Source: Eubacteriales bacterium (GTDB taxonomy: Bacteria; Bacillota; Clostridia; Christensenellales; Aristaeellaceae). From it: DNA of 39,566 nucleotides. The position numbers were made by a program, and so were the translations under genes. The stretch covers positions 1-39,566 of the forward strand of contig JAUNLY010000003.1 in NCBI GenBank assembly GCA_030532025.1, read 5' to 3'. The first letter of the stretch is position 1; each line of letters starts with the position of its first letter. This document shows, one piece after another, positions 39,408-39,566 of the stretch. The notes beneath the pieces are model-generated. The model ran no database searches. It saw only the letters and a list, made by a program, of their open reading frames with translations, and was not told the origin of the DNA.

Positions 39408-39566
39408 GCGGATTTCTTATCTTTAAATTTTAATATATTCAATAATCTGTAGAAAACCTCGTTTAAAATTTATAATTAAAATATACAAAAACAAAACGCA
39501 TATATGTTATATGATAAAACATATGTTACAGATTCCTAAGAAAAAAGAGAGATACTTTGATACAAT
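39408..39566. other. AT-rich sequence after ftsK, no gene seen
   Basis: No terminator with a GC-rich stem is visible after ftsK. Weak AT inverted repeats (for example ACATAT/ATATGT) are present. The last bases TTGATACAAT could begin a promoter, but the window ends there. Confidence 0.3.

Noticed and set aside
39420-39480. AT-rich inverted repeat after ftsK (AAATTTTAA with TTTAAAATTT)
   Set aside because: Only A/T pairs, about 30 nt apart, no T-tract after it; too weak for a terminator call.
1-39566. CRISPR arrays, tRNA/rRNA genes, prophage genes, IS transposases
   Set aside because: Looked for and not seen: no regularly spaced repeats, no cloverleaf-like GC-rich gaps, no integrase or transposase motifs.

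Overview
The window looks like a chromosomal stretch from a Firmicutes-type bacterium, most likely an uncultured Clostridia-like lineage. The evidence is gene content and order. A prmA-rsmE-mtaB-HIT cluster, an rpsO-pnp-M16 peptidase-ftsK/spoIIIE run, a SpoVK/CbbX-type AAA ATPase, PPDK, NrdR and a heptaprenyl-synthase-component-I (Gx) membrane protein are all typical of that group. Shine-Dalgarno sequences are strong (AGGAGG), promoters are SigA-like with 17-18 nt spacers, and ATA (Ile) and AGG (Arg) codons are used freely. One feature is unusual for a monoderm. Both ABC solute-binding proteins and all the other exported proteins here have plain signal-peptidase-I leaders with no lipobox cysteine, so the envelope type is left open.

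Layout, left to right. 1-4620: the end of an unknown gene, a MATE exporter and ppdK. 4661-9917 (minus strand): a tightly overlapping five-gene envelope operon (Gx membrane protein, membrane-domain/PlsC-like acyltransferase fusion, GT-C-like membrane protein, an 80-aa orphan and GtrA) behind one TTGACA promoter. 9918-10480: a gene-free gap with inverted repeats, ending in a promoter and an 18-bp palindromic operator candidate. 10481-16419: a complete ABC importer built around a DUF3798-type binding protein, with a two-NBD ATPase and two permeases; one permease carries a large extracytoplasmic insertion. 16509-20828: SpoVK-like AAA ATPase, prmA, rsmE, mtaB and a HIT hydrolase. 20951-24569: a divergent cobalamin locus, with an adenosyltransferase on one side and a cobalamin riboswitch plus btuF-btuC-btuD on the other. 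24691-27931: a secreted FMN/FAD reductase and a divergently transcribed secreted serine hydrolase. 27954-31109: nrdR, convergent with a nitroreductase-rarA-yfbR operon. 31230-39407: rpsO (structured leader), pnp, an M16 peptidase, a secreted protein of unknown function and ftsK.

How the parts work together. The envelope operon combines a putative isoprenoid-linked component, a polyprenyl-sugar flippase-like protein, a GT-C-like enzyme and an acyltransferase, which suggests a lipid-linked glycan or glycolipid pathway. The cobalamin locus couples riboswitch-controlled uptake to adenosylation. The reductase should be a flavinylated extracytoplasmic enoate (fumarate/urocanate-like) reductase. NrdR and YfbR both act on deoxynucleotide pools. 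Strand switches are mostly closed by strong, often bidirectional hairpin terminators.

The least explained items are the DUF3798 importer with its extended permease and operator; the envelope operon with an acyltransferase lacking the usual HX4D aspartate; and a small family of intergenic palindromic elements (four sites) built from arms resembling TACTAATCTCAAACATTAAT. All functional statements come from reading motifs; no database search was run.
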